Shown: positions 1 to 10,010 of the stretch, piece by piece | How positions within the stretch are numbered: the first letter of the stretch is position 1 | How the letters are laid out: every line of letters starts with the position of its first letter | Assembly (NCBI GenBank): GCA_029298735.1 | Contig: JANSLP010000407.1 | Span: forward strand, 1-26,184 | Source: Ophiostoma sp. CBS 140.51 | Taxonomy: Eukaryota; Ascomycota; Sordariomycetes; Ophiostomatales; Ophiostomataceae | Length of the DNA stretch: 26,184 bases | Reading direction: 5' to 3' | The notes under the pieces: model-generated | The model's input: only the letters and a program-made list of their open reading frames with translations | Databases searched by the model: none | Told to the model about the DNA's origin: nothing | Position numbers and translations under genes: made by a program

Positions 1-1437
1 TACTAATTCGCAGGCATTTAGAGAATAAACTTTTATTGACAGCCTCCTTGAGACATATTACTCTTACTAGCGGTAGGGTTGCAGACCACTCTCTCTTCAA
101 AATACAATTCGCTCCTTATCTTTTCAATACTCTCAGCATTTTGTTTACATGATAAAAATGTTTGGATTTGAACCAGCCCAACGTGCACAGGAGAACATTC
201 ATAGCGTGCTCTTATGAGACAATCGCAAGCGATGCTGCACGTTCAAGAGGAGCATGATTGGGAGAATGAATGGAAACTGACGAGGGTAAAAATCTAACGA
301 ATCGAAAACGTGATCTCGTGAGGTCCAACAGAAGACGCGAGACACCGCAAAGAGCGATGTGCATCACGGATTACTATTTCGGGGCGGTAACAGCTGAGAC
401 GATCGCGTCCCTTGCGCCGCGCCGCTGGAAGAGGACCTAAAAAGCTCGAAAAGTCCAAAAAAGCCCCTGTCCCTTGCATCGTGGGCTCGGTTTTCACGGG
501 AGAGATGGCGCTAGAGGCAGGGGTTGACGTACCGCTAACAGGAACGAGCATCCACCAAAACGGCAGTCACATCCTTTTCGTGGATTCAGCTGAGCTTGAC
601 CCCCTGCGATTTGCCCTCCCCAGGAACGTGAGGTGACCAACACGTCGGGTTTCGTTCCGTCCAGTTGGTTCCTTTTCTCCCATGTCGTCTTCTGCTTTTT
701 CCCCTCTTGTTACCTTCTTTTCTTCCTTGCTTTCTGTTGGTCACATCTCGTCACAAAGTTGATGAAATGCAGTTTGAAATGACCGTTGGAAGAAGAATGG
801 GAAAGAGTGGACAGAAAAAGGAAGCAACGTTCAAAACAAGAAGACAGAAGAACAAAAGAAGAAATCAAATGCCTAGCACCAAGCCTTCCACCCACTTGTA
901 AGATCGACATTGCCGTTGCCTTTTTCAACGGTCGAGCTGAGCCCAAACCTGAACACTCCTGCATCAAGAAACTAATCCCACGCAAGGGAGAACGGGACAG
1001 CACCAACACTTGGGAAGTGCTCAAACTCGTACAGGTAATTTCCAAACATGTACTTTCTCATTTAGATATACACTTGTACACAGATTTTGTGGATGCAGCC
1101 CAAGAAAAGAAGCGATTCGCGGTGCAGCACAATGTCCTACGTCGTGCATATCTGGGTGGGACAATGATGGCAAGTGTTGCTATGTTGGTAGGACGAAGAC
1201 ATGGAATCGCGTTCCGCACTCGCACTTGCACTGCACGAAACATCTCATTTTCTGTTGCCCATCTCTCCTTGCCAGTTGGGGGCTGTCTCGTTTTGTCTCG
1301 CTTTCCCAGTAGTCTGTCTCTTCCGTCGCTGTGTCTCGCATCTCAACGCCCCTTACTGCCATGCCTGCCGGCCACGCGGACCATGCTGACCACGCAGGAC
1401 ACGCATTTTCGTTTTCATTTTCTTGCCAACCCATCGT
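1..1437. other. Gene-free left flank
   Basis: No convincing gene is seen. The longest open frame, roughly 786-1439 on the plus strand, starts only at a TTG codon, shows no domain I recognise and ends in pyrimidine-rich low-complexity sequence. The stretch near 1365-1405 has short imperfect repeats around GACCACGC that translate to an Ala-Asp-His pattern in one frame, which I take to be fortuitous. A gene ending to the left of the window could have untranslated sequence here, but nothing shows it. Confidence 0.5.
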
Positions 1438-1688
1438 AATATATACGGTGACTGCCTGTCACACTCTCGTCACTTCTTTCCCCCATTCTTCTCTCCTCTC
1501 CAAGCCCAACGTGTTTCTCTTTCTTCTTCCTTCTTTTCCATCCATTGTTCTTTTTCTTCTCTCTGTCTTCTTCATCGTGGTGATCGCCAGACGATCCCTT
1601 GGACGTTGCTCGCGTTCAAATCTCACCTCTTCAACTTACCTCTCTCATCTTTCTCCTATATCCCACCGCTCCTCACACAGCCGTCACA
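1438..1688 (+). promoter_or_regulatory. Putative promoter and pyrimidine-rich leader of the methyltransferase gene
   Basis: A TATA-like AATATATACG lies at 1438-1447. From about 1450 to the start codon at 1689 the plus strand is dominated by C and T, as in many strongly transcribed filamentous-fungal promoters and leaders. I see no ATG between the TATA-like site and 1689, so scanning ribosomes would meet 1689 first. The transcription start is not determined. Confidence 0.45.
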
Positions 1689-2621
1689 ATGGGCTTTGAC
1701 GCCTCCCACCTCAGCCGCTCCTCGTCGGCCTTTTTTGCCTCCATCATCGCCTTCTTGTCCAACCTGCTGTCTCGCTCGCCTCGCACACCAGATACAAAAG
1801 ATCAGCCTGCCTCGGAGGTGTCTCAGATCTCACCTTCCGATAAGAACAACGCCGCTGACGCCAAAGATGCCACTGCCGCCGCCACAGTCACCGAGGGTAC
1901 TGGTACTTCCACGCCCGAGGAAGAACCGACAAAGAGTCTGACCGCCGCCGAAGCCTTTGACAGTGTTGGCCCAGCCTATGAGGATGCCTTCAAGGGGCTG
2001 CCCACGCAGGCCGCCGCCATTGACTGGCTTGTGGACCACCTCAAGGAGAAAAAGGTCGAGAAGGGCAAGATTGTCGATGTGGGCTGCGGCACTGGCCGCC
2101 CGGCCTGCAGTGTCCTTGCCGATGCAGGCCACGATGTGCTGGGTATTGATATTTCCGAAGCCATGTTGGCGGCTGCCCGCGAGCGGGTGCCCAATGCCCG
2201 TTTCGAGCTTGTGGATGTGCGGCCCTTTATCGAGCGGGAGACCGCCGCTGGCAAGCAGGGTACTCTTGATGCCGTCACCGTCTTCTTCTCCTTGATTGCC
2301 GGCGTCACGCAAGACGACATTCGTGCTGTCCTCGCTGGTCTTGCCGGTCTCCTCAAGCCCGGTGGATTCTTGGTCTTCTCCACTGTCCCCATCCCCGTCA
2401 ACAACGCCGCCATCAAGTGGATGGGCCGTCCCGTCGTGGTGTCGAGTCTGTCGCCCGAGGAGGGCGTCGCTGCTGTCAAGGCGGCAGGTCTGGATGTCAA
2501 GTACGATGCCGTCACCAAGTTCACGCCCAAGGGTGCTGATGCCGGTATCTGTGCGGCGGACGAAGTGTGGGAGGAGTCGCACCTGTTTGTGTATGCGCAG
2601 AAGCCGGCGGCGACGGCGTAA
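1689..2621 (+). CDS. SAM-dependent class I methyltransferase (fungal, unknown substrate)
   Basis: Intronless, 310 aa. The start at 1689 is the first ATG after the leader and has A at -3 and G at +4; the frame is open upstream to 1599 but only from a TTG. Residues about 13-28 form a short hydrophobic stretch, possibly a membrane anchor or signal. Residues 35-85 are a low-complexity Ala/Thr/Asp/Glu linker. The Rossmann methyltransferase core follows: motif I VDVGCGTGRP at about 129-138 binds SAM, the acidic end of strand 2 lies in GIDISEAML at about 152-160, and motif II/III lies around VDVRPF. The later GLLKPGGFLVFST segment is the usual post-motif III element. The family methylates small molecules or proteins; the substrate cannot be read from sequence. 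The closest neighbour is a tRNA gene 2.3 kb away, so there is no operon-like context. Confidence 0.88.
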   Translation: MGFDASHLSRSSSAFFASIIAFLSNLLSRSPRTPDTKDQPASEVSQISPSDKNNAADAKDATAAATVTEGTGTSTPEEEPTKSLTAAEAFDSVGPAYEDAFKGLPTQAAAIDWLVDHLKEKKVEKGKIVDVGCGTGRPACSVLADAGHDVLGIDISEAMLAAARERVPNARFELVDVRPFIERETAAGKQGTLDAVTVFFSLIAGVTQDDIRAVLAGLAGLLKPGGFLVFSTVPIPVNNAAIKWMGRPVVVSSLSPEEGVAAVKAAGLDVKYDAVTKFTPKGADAGICAADEVWEESHLFVYAQKPAATA

Positions 2622-4148
2622 GTGTGTACTCGAGCGAGACGAGAGGGTTCATTGTTGTCGATGTGGAAGTAGGAAAGGACAATGTCAGGGACTTGGGTGG
2701 GTGAGTTGAGATTGTACAACAGATTAGGTGTGGTGGATCCCAGTTGGGGTTGAAGAAAGACAAGTCTCGTAAAGAGAGACGGCGAATATCACGACCAGAG
2801 GGATGACTTGGAAAGATATGGATGCCCTGCAAACCTTTGTATTTGCTGTTTTGTGTACTGTTTGTTGCATAGTCACATTATACGAATTTAATTGTACATT
2901 AACTCTTCACTGGCATCTACTCCTCACTTAACTTGCGCGTTCTACACATCCTCGGATCGATATAACACCGAGACGTGACACCTATGCACATGCAATGCAC
3001 ATCTATGAGTCGTTAGTTCTGCACGTCCTGTACGTCTGACAGTTACCCCGACCTGTTTACATGATGAACAAACGGCACACTTTCCGGATGAGAGCAGCGG
3101 CAGATCTTGTTGAGAGACTGAGGAAGATGAAGTTCAACAAGGTTGAGAATCACAGACAGGCGCACGGAAAACGACAGGTCCGGGCTACATTGTAGCATAT
3201 CCGCCGAGTTCTTCTGCATTCGAATACCCCGAAGAGAGGGAGAGAAGACACCCTTATACTGAGGATGTCCGGAAAACAGACAGCTCCGTCGGAGTTTGTT
3301 TGGTGTGTTTGATGTCAGTGTGAGCGACATGGGGAAGTTAACTTCCGGGATAATTTTTCTTCCTACAAATAATCCTTTGTTTCCAGATATCCCCAGGCCT
3401 TGAGCTGGAGACAAATTCGCCTCCTAATTGGCAATATTGGCAGAGAAGAGCTGAAAGAAGTAGAAATATGATTTCACGAGACAGTTGGAGCGCCGGCGAC
3501 GAGAAAGATTGAAGAGGTTCGTGTCGCTTCACATGGGCCTCGTGAGCTTGAACCAGGAACGCATCATGCGGGGAGAGTTGTATTGAACGGCTGGTCGGTA
3601 GCCCGGCGCTGCAAACGGAATTTCTCCGCACTTCCGACATGCCAGTAGTGGCCGCGGTGGTGTGGTTTTTGGCGGTGTTTGTGGTGCGAGATGTGGTATT
3701 AGCCTTGTCTGTGCGTCGTTTTGAGGGGACGAAGCCCGTCTCGTGGCGTTTTTGCGGAGATATTCCTCTCTAAAAACTCAAATGGAGTCAGGACATTGAC
3801 TACCGTGCTGTTGAGCAGCCCCCCTCGCTCTTCCTTCTCCGTGATCAAGACGAGGAGTCTTGGGGTGGGATCGCAAAGAAGGTCCAGAAGAAGAAACATT
3901 GCCCAAAGAGGCAATCTTATACTCTCTATCCCAATATAGAAAAATAGTCGAGAAAGGTAAAGAGGGGGTGTGAAAGGCTGAAAGAAGAGAAGAGACAAAA
4001 GACTGAGAAACAGTCTAAGATCAAAGACAAGGAAGGGCACATGAGTTCACAGCACATAAATAAAAAAACGAAAGCGTGAAACATCTCCCGAGAGGGAGGG
4101 TCGAGGCAGCAAAGATATACTCGTGGCAGGCGTGGCATTTCCCACCAC

Positions 4149-4166
4149 CCTGGAACCGGTTCCAGG
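4149..4166. repeat. 18-bp perfect palindrome
   Basis: The sequence CCTGGAACCGGTTCCAGG equals its own reverse complement over all 18 positions. It has a GGAACCGGTTCC core and the flanking bases do not extend it. Its form would fit a dimeric regulator site, but no adjacent promoter is evident. Confidence 0.6.
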
Positions 4167-4889
4167 AAAACAAACGTCCAGTTTGCCAGCCGAGCAACCC
4201 ATGCGGCCGAGACAAGGGACAGAGGACGGACGAGAGAGATAAAACTGGTTGGAACGAGATGACAAGACCAGCACAGGTCAATGCCCGGTAAGGAGGATGG
4301 ACGAAAGCAGGGTCGCTCTGTCCCGGGTCCAAACAGACATGCTCATCGTACCATAGTCCACTAACTACTGGTTGATGAATCAGTCGTGGATAACGGGGAG
4401 TGTCAACGCATTAAAGAAGACGAAGGATTTAACGGGACGTGCATGTCGGTGCTGATATGAATTTTCTGGAAAAAAAAGAAAAAGGCATCCTCGAAAGTAT
4501 CCTTGAGATATGACAGCTCCTTTTTGTCTCGTCTTGTTCCCTCTTCCGTTGCCTTCTCTCTACAGATCTATTTACACTCAGCCCAGAGATTCAGAGCCAC
4601 GGTCGAGGAGTAAAGACTGTAAAATAACGACAGATGCACAGCCCTCATGTGTCAAGCAGTTCAAGAAGAAGTTAGACGTTAGAATGTATTGACAGCCTTG
4701 GAGTCAATTTTGGCCAACGGATAATGCGAAATGTGACGAATCTATCCTAACCCACCTCTCAGGAAGATAGGTTGTTTCCAGCGGTCTGGTCCTTTGCCAC
4801 TCGTTTAGCTCGCAGCATCACCCCCCCTAACCGTTTTGTTTTGTAGAGCTCAAAAAGAAAATCAAATACACTCCGGTAGCCAAAGGGGC

Positions 4890-4894
4890 AAAAA
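4890..4894 (-). terminator. RNA polymerase III terminator of the minus-strand tRNA-Gly
   Basis: Five consecutive A residues on the plus strand give TTTTT on the transcribed strand, about 10 nt past the tRNA 3' end. This is the usual Pol III stop signal. Confidence 0.6.
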
Positions 4895-4904
4895 GAAATT
4901 CCTT

Positions 4905-4975
4905 TGCGTCGGCCGGGAATCGAACCCGGGGCCTGTCGATGGCAACGACAGATTTTACCACTAAACCACCGACGC
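4905..4975 (-). tRNA. tRNA-Gly (anticodon GCC)
   Basis: A 71-nt gene read right to left. The acceptor arm pairs GCGTCGG with CCGACGC, with discriminator A. The anticodon stem TGTCG/CGACA encloses the loop TTGCCAT, giving anticodon GCC. The T arm pairs CCGGG with CCCGG around TTCGATT. The internal A box (TGGTTTAGTGG) and B box (GGTTCGATTCC) are intact and there is no intron. It is identical at all 71 positions to the plus-strand gene at 13336-13406, while the flanks are unrelated. Confidence 0.97.
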
Positions 4976-5877
4976 TTCTTTGGAAGCGGATCGCTTTTGT
5001 TGTGGAGAGCGACGCTTCTCGTTAGGATTTTGTAAAGGTCTACAACAATGGTGGAAGGCAGCTTTGTAGACACCAACTCTGTAACTCTGCAAGACAACAC
5101 ACATCTTCAACAATATCTTCGAACGGATGTAGGTTTATGGTAGGTGTGCTAAGTATAAGTTTTCTCGCTTCTCGGGTGGCGAGAGCCGGACATAAAAGAA
5201 AAACAGGTCGTAGCCTAACAAAATCACTTGCGAATACGACGGCAACAAGGCAAGAAGGAAGGCGATGCAACCTTTTTTTCTTTTCTTCACTGTCTGGCCC
5301 TCGTTTTCGCCTTTCTTGGCTGTGGAGTTGTGTCTTCCCCATGGGGTTCGGGTTTCCCCAGACCCTAATGGTGTGGAAAGGGCCCTGATCGAAATGGTCA
5401 AAGCGGAGGCTTTTGATAGGCCGGGAAAATGAACGTCCAGAACCAGTTGACCAAGTCACCACTCAGACGACGCCAGACGTCCACTTTCAATGGCATGGCA
5501 GCCCGGGACGGCGCTAGCATGAATAATGTGGATTAAAAGAAATCAAACAGAAGACATGAAGGAGAAAAACAAGACGGGGACGGTGTATCAATTTTAAAGA
5601 CTAGGATGGAGTTGGGGAAGAGGCGTTGTCCAGATGTACAACGGAAAGGCCGGGCGCGGTCTCGACCCCCCTTGTTCCTTCTCGGTTGACTCCAGAGGCT
5701 TTGCTCGCGTGGCAAGGATTGGGGGATGCGGAGGAGAAGGAGAAAAGAAAGAAGCAGGAAAACATGGGGACATGGGGTAGGGCGTAGAGGAGAATTTGCC
5801 CAGCCAGGAGGAACGCGTGTTCACGACGTAGACCTCCTTGTCCTCTCTCGGAACGATGTTGTATTCTGTCGATTCTG
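4976..5877. other. Intergenic region upstream of the MFS transporter
   Basis: No supported gene. The minus-strand frames across 5040-5460 and 5600-5920 are biased in composition and show no domain I recognise. The right part presumably holds upstream control sequence for the transporter at 6059. Confidence 0.45.
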
Positions 5878-6058
5878 TATATAAAGGTGGTCATTGCCGC
5901 TGATCCCATGACCATATCCATTCTCAGTCCAGTCTCCAGTCTTCAGTCGTTCTCCAGATCTAGACCCGTCTCATCATCATTCTCTAGTCCTTCCTTTATT
6001 ATTTCTTCTGTCTCCTATATTTCCTTTTTATAATTCTTTTCTCCCTTTTGACCTCAAC
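5878..6058 (+). promoter_or_regulatory. Core promoter and leader of the TRI12-like MFS gene
   Basis: A TATA box, TATATAAAG, lies at about 5878-5886, some 175 bp before the start codon. It is followed by repeated CCAGTCT-like units near 5925-5960 and then a C/T-rich leader running into CCTCAACATG. The arrangement is typical of inducible filamentous-fungal genes; the inducer is not evident. Confidence 0.6.
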
Positions 6059-7985
6059 ATGAGTGAAAAACTCGGCGTGGAGGAGATCGACCACTCTCCG
6101 CCCTTGAGCGGCCATGGCGACAACATCGACAACGACGGCATTACTGTCGACAAGATGACCACGGCGCACACCGACCCCCTGCAACATGTCCCCTCGTACT
6201 CCCGCGAAGGCGACGAGATAGCCCCTGGCTACTGGAAATCGCCGCGGTTCCTGGGCTCTATCCTCGCCATTGCCCTGTTGGCCAACTCGCTGTTCGTCGG
6301 CTACTCAATGCCCATCAACATCCTGAGCGTGATTGATGCCGACATTGGCCCCTCGCCCAACATTTATCTCGTGTCTCTGTCGTTTACTCTTGTGTCTGGC
6401 GTCTTGCTCTTAATTATTGGTTCGCTCTCTGATATTGTCGGCCGCCGCTGGTTCATCATTGGTGCGCAGACGTTTGGTCTGGTCGGCTCGATTGTGTGTG
6501 CCACGGCCAAGAATGTCAACACTCTGATTGCTGGCACAGTCTTGACGGCTGTCGCCGGTGCTGCCCAACAGCTCTACCCTCTCCTGGTCCAGGAGATTGT
6601 CCCCAACCAGTACCGTATCTGGGCGCAGGCTTTTATCATGGCGACCGTTGTGCCCACCATCGGTTTCGGAACACTCTTTGCGCGTGCTTTCGTTGCCAAC
6701 ACGGCTCTCGCCTGGCGCTGGTGCTACTGGCTCAACGTTATTGTCTGCGGCATTTCGATTCTGTTGTTCGCCTTCTGCTACTTCCCGCCAGATTTCGAGA
6801 CTATCAACAAGAACCTAACCAAGATGGAGGAGCTGAAGCGGATCGACTACGGTGGTCTGTTCTTGTACTCGGCCGGTCTTATTCTGCTTCTTCTTGGCTT
6901 CAGTAAGTTGTCCCGAAGCTACTCTATTTTATCCCTCTTCTTATACTGACATCCCCAGCCTACGGTGAGGGCACTTACCCCTGGAAGGACGCTCATACGC
7001 TCGCGACTCTTATCATCGGCGCCGTCCTCGTCGTGGCCTTTATTCTTTACGGTAAGTTACCACATATACGTGACCTGATAATGTCTACGCACATACTAAC
7101 CTGCCTGCTTCGCGCCATACAGAAGTCTACGTCCCTCTCAAGCAACCCCTGATCCCGATCCGCATCTTCAAGATCCGCAACGCCAACGCCGCCATGGTCA
7201 TTGGCTGTGTCGGCCAGATGGTCTACTACGCGCTGAACCTGCTGTGGCCGACGGTGATTCAGACCTTTTTCACCACGGACAACATTCGCATCGGTCTGAT
7301 TAGTAGCACGACGGGTGCCAGTCTGGCCTTTGGCGAGATTATTGTCGCCCCCTTCTTCAAGAAGATTGGTCACCTCAAGTACCAGCTGCTGGCTGCTGCA
7401 GTCATTATTACCACCACCACGGCTTTGATGAGTATTATCGACCAGCACAAGCTCGGCGCCGCCATTGCTTTGACCTTGATTTCTGGCTGTATGGTCGGCG
7501 TCATTGAGGCCATTACGATTGTCGTTGTCGGCCTGATTGTGCCGCCCGAGGACATTGGCGTTACCATTGGCTTCTACGCGTCGATCCGCGCCATTACGGG
7601 CACCATTGCTCTGTCCATTTACGTTTCGGTCTACTCGGCGCGTCTGCCTGTGTTCTTGGCCCGCGATGTCGTTTCGTATGCCGAGGCGGCGGGTCTGCCT
7701 GCATCGAGCGCGGCTGACCTGATTGCTGCGGCTGTTGGCAACGGCACTACTGCTGCGATCAATGCTGTCCCCGGCATGACCCCGTCGATCCTGGAGGCTG
7801 TTGGTCTGGGCACTCTGGCTGGCTACCAGGACACATTCAAAGTTGTCTTTTTGGCGACGCTGGCGTTTGGCGGCCTGTCAATTATTTCGGCCTTCTTCAT
7901 TGAGGATGTTGGTCAGTACCTCAACAACTTTGTCAACAAGACGCTGACGAACACGTCGAAGCGGCCTGACGTGGAGAAGCAATAG
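6059..7985 (+). CDS. MFS transporter, TRI12 / siderophore-type drug:H+ antiporter family
   Basis: Three exons, 6059-6902, 6959-7051 and 7123-7985, give 599 aa. Both introns (56 and 71 nt) have GTAAGT donors, AG acceptors and CTGAC or CTAAC branch sites, and the joined frame reads through to TAG at 7983-7985. The first about 60 residues are a hydrophilic cytosolic tail. The first transmembrane helices follow, with the MFS loop 2-3 signature GSLSDIVGRR at 121-130. After it come further helices typical of the 14-helix group, including the WRWCYWLN segment and the YPWKD segment encoded by exon 2, both characteristic of the trichothecene efflux pump / siderophore-iron transporter branch. Members move siderophores, toxins or drugs across the plasma membrane by proton coupling; the substrate here is unknown. 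It converges with another MFS gene 244 bp downstream, with a hairpin in the gap. Confidence 0.93.
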
Positions 7986-8039
7986 AGAGCAAGATAGAAG
8001 AATGGACAAGCCAACGCAACGCCGCTAGACGTCGTGAAG

Positions 8040-8090
8040 GTGTGCTTTTGGAGAAAGGCATGTCTAACATGCCGATGCCGAAAAGCACAC
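8040..8090. repeat. Nested inverted repeat (hairpin) between convergent transporter genes
   Basis: A perfect 10-bp outer stem pairs 8040-8049 (GTGTGCTTTT) with 8081-8090 (AAAAGCACAC). A perfect 6-bp inner stem pairs 8057-8062 (GGCATG) with 8068-8073 (CATGCC) around the loop TCTAA. A symmetric 7-by-7 internal loop separates the stems. It begins 55 nt after the stop codon of the left gene and ends 139 nt beyond the stop codon of the right gene. Confidence 0.75.
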
Positions 8091-8229
8091 TTGGCTGTAT
8101 TATATAGTACTATCTAACAATGGGATATCGTTTTTCCTTCCAAAACTATATGAACAATCTGTTCCTGTTCCAAGTGCTATCCAACATAAGCGGCCATCTT
8201 GCACGCACAAGTATTCACCTTCAGACTGA

Positions 8230-9903
8230 TTACAGAGCCTGTTTACCTCGCGATTCAAAAGGCATGATCAACACCAAAACACCCGCCGCCAAAAACAACG
8301 CTCCACTCGTATATACGGGTGCACTTGTCTGCAGGTTGGCAAACATGGCAATGATGGGCGCCATGATGCCAAACACGCGGTTACATGTGGCTGCCAGCGC
8401 ATTGCCAGTACCTCTCTGCGGTGTCGGGAACAGTTCCGGAGTGAAGCTGTAGAGCACAGCGTACATGATGCTGCTCGAAAAGGAAAAGGCACAGTTCCAC
8501 CCAAGGAGTGCATTCGACGTCACCGCAGTTGTGGATCCGTACAAAAAGACGCCGGTGACGGCTGTAGACAGAGCCAGAGTGCCTTTGCGGTCGAACCGAG
8601 GCAGCTCCACGAGGTAGCCGCCCAATAGCGCACCCGGAACACCCAAGACGGCCACAATCAGCGAGTTGCGGTACGTCAGGTACGTCGAGCCGTCACCGAA
8701 ATCAGCACCGCGAGTGGCCTGAATATACGGCAAAAAGGCATTGTACAGCGGGTAGGCCAGGCCGATTAGGGCCCAGACGGTCATGATAAGACCCGTGGAC
8801 AGAGCCAGGCGGCGTGATGCAAACAGTGCCTTGATACGGTCAGCGTCAACCTCGGCCAGTTTGCGGCGGATGGCTGCAGTGGCGTTGGAACGGACAGCTC
8901 TGGTGTTGTTAGATGCCGCTGCCGGGTTGATGTAACCCTCGGGCTCACACGCTTGCAGGTCCGCCAGCGTGAGTTCCGACGTCTTGCCGTTGCGCCGGGC
9001 CACTTCGTGCACGACACGCACGGCTTCTTCGTCGAGGCCGCGGCCCATGAGGTACTTGGGCGACTCGTAAATGGTAAAGCACAGGAAACGAATGCCAAAC
9101 ATGACTAGTGTGAGTCCACCCATGGCAATGACAAAGTACCGCCAGCCCATGTTGGCGCCACGTGTGCAGTTGCCGGCGGCCGCGACGTCTTCCTGGCAGG
9201 TAAAGTTGCCCAACAAAGGCCAAGCAACAAGGTTGGCCACAACTTGCGCCAGGGCCCAGTCGACCGACAAAACCGTCAGCAAATATTGGTGCGACGCGGG
9301 CAAAAACTCGAGAAAAATAGCCGAGTCGACGGGCAAGTTGCCGCCGACGCCAAAGGACCAGAACGCGTCAAAGATGCCAATGGCGGCAAAGTTGGGTGAG
9401 CCGGCGGCGATGAGGCCCCAGACGGCCGCCAGGCCCAGAGTTGCATTGAAGGCGAACCGGCGGCCAAAGATGTCGCATCCGAAACCCCAAAAGACAGCAC
9501 CAGCGAGCAGACCTAGGTTCTGCGCCAGAGTTAGCAGCGGTGGACGCGACGGCTGGAACTCGTTGGTGATGGGCGTAAAGATGAGCGACGTGACAATGGG
9601 CCACAAGTTGTCGCTGGCCCAGCCGAAACCGACAACGGCAAACAGCTGCCACTGGTACTTGCCCATGCCGATGGACTGGATGGCATGGTTGAGGACGTGC
9701 GCTTTCGCGGCGTAGACGGGGTCGACGTCGCCGATGGGCAGCAGGAGCTCGGCCGACGCGACGGAGGTGTTGGAGGGATGGAGGTCGTCGATGTTCTTGT
9801 CATTTTCATTGTCCACCTTGTCAGTGCGTCCGACGGCGCCTACTTTTTCAGAGTCGTGGACAGCCGGCTCACTGGCCGGCTCGTTGGACGAAATTTCGGC
9901 CAT
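8230..9903 (-). CDS. MFS transporter, sugar/SV2-like family
   Basis: One uninterrupted exon of 557 aa, starting at the CAT at 9901-9903 and ending in TAA at 8230-8232. A hydrophilic N-terminal tail of about 80 residues precedes about 12 predicted helices. The loop 2-3 motif GFGCDIFGRRF lies at about 140-150, and the GVGGNLPVDSAIFLEFLP segment in helices 4-5 marks the fungal SV2-like / sugar-porter-related group. A large outer loop after helix 5 carries two NxT sites and two cysteines (NFTCQ, GNCTR). YESPKYLMGRG after helix 6 and a charged central loop follow the sugar-porter plan. Likely a plasma membrane proton symporter for a small organic solute; no substrate can be assigned. Gene orientation is tail to tail with the TRI12-like transporter, so the two do not share a promoter. 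Confidence 0.93.
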   Translation of the reverse strand: MAEISSNEPASEPAVHDSEKVGAVGRTDKVDNENDKNIDDLHPSNTSVASAELLLPIGDVDPVYAAKAHVLNHAIQSIGMGKYQWQLFAVVGFGWASDNLWPIVTSLIFTPITNEFQPSRPPLLTLAQNLGLLAGAVFWGFGCDIFGRRFAFNATLGLAAVWGLIAAGSPNFAAIGIFDAFWSFGVGGNLPVDSAIFLEFLPASHQYLLTVLSVDWALAQVVANLVAWPLLGNFTCQEDVAAAGNCTRGANMGWRYFVIAMGGLTLVMFGIRFLCFTIYESPKYLMGRGLDEEAVRVVHEVARRNGKTSELTLADLQACEPEGYINPAAASNNTRAVRSNATAAIRRKLAEVDADRIKALFASRRLALSTGLIMTVWALIGLAYPLYNAFLPYIQATRGADFGDGSTYLTYRNSLIVAVLGVPGALLGGYLVELPRFDRKGTLALSTAVTGVFLYGSTTAVTSNALLGWNCAFSFSSSIMYAVLYSFTPELFPTPQRGTGNALAATCNRVFGIMAPIIAMFANLQTSAPVYTSGALFLAAGVLVLIMPFESRGKQAL

Positions 9904-10010
9904 GATGGGTGTAGGTGAGGTAAGAGTGCTGATGGTAAAGATGGGAGAGGGTGTATGAAAGAAGAGAAAAGATATGGAGAGTGTGTGCTCCGTCGTTTAT
10001 TTATCCATCG
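9904..10010 (-). promoter_or_regulatory. Leader and TATA-like element of the SV2-like transporter gene
   Basis: On the minus strand a TATA-like ATAAATAAA lies at about 9997-10005, some 95-100 nt before the start codon. The stretch between is pyrimidine-rich on the minus strand, as in other leaders in this window. Confidence 0.4.

Larger units (their letters stand above)
2622..4904. other. Intergenic region without a supported gene
   Basis: This holds the methyltransferase 3' untranslated region at its left end. All open frames are short and compositionally biased. From about 3950 to 4090 the plus strand is purine-rich (pyrimidine-rich on the minus strand), resembling a minus-strand leader with no gene following it. 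An 18-bp perfect palindrome is annotated separately at 4149-4166. Confidence 0.5.

Noticed and set aside
786..1439. 217-residue plus-strand open frame
   Set aside because: It begins only at TTG, shows no domain and ends in pyrimidine-driven low complexity; it lies upstream of the methyltransferase promoter.
1599..1688. 30-residue upstream extension of the methyltransferase
   Set aside because: The frame is open, but the upstream codon is TTG and there is no ATG; 1689 has a good context.
1830..2719. Long minus-strand frames of about 250 residues under the methyltransferase
   Set aside because: They are antisense shadows of a GC-rich coding sequence; the plus frame has clear methyltransferase motifs.
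5040..5462. 140-residue minus-strand frame
   Set aside because: No recognisable domain, biased composition and no promoter-like features; probably chance.
9071..9715. 214-residue plus-strand frame inside the SV2-like transporter
   Set aside because: Antisense shadow of the transporter, rich in Pro, Lys and Arg with no domain.
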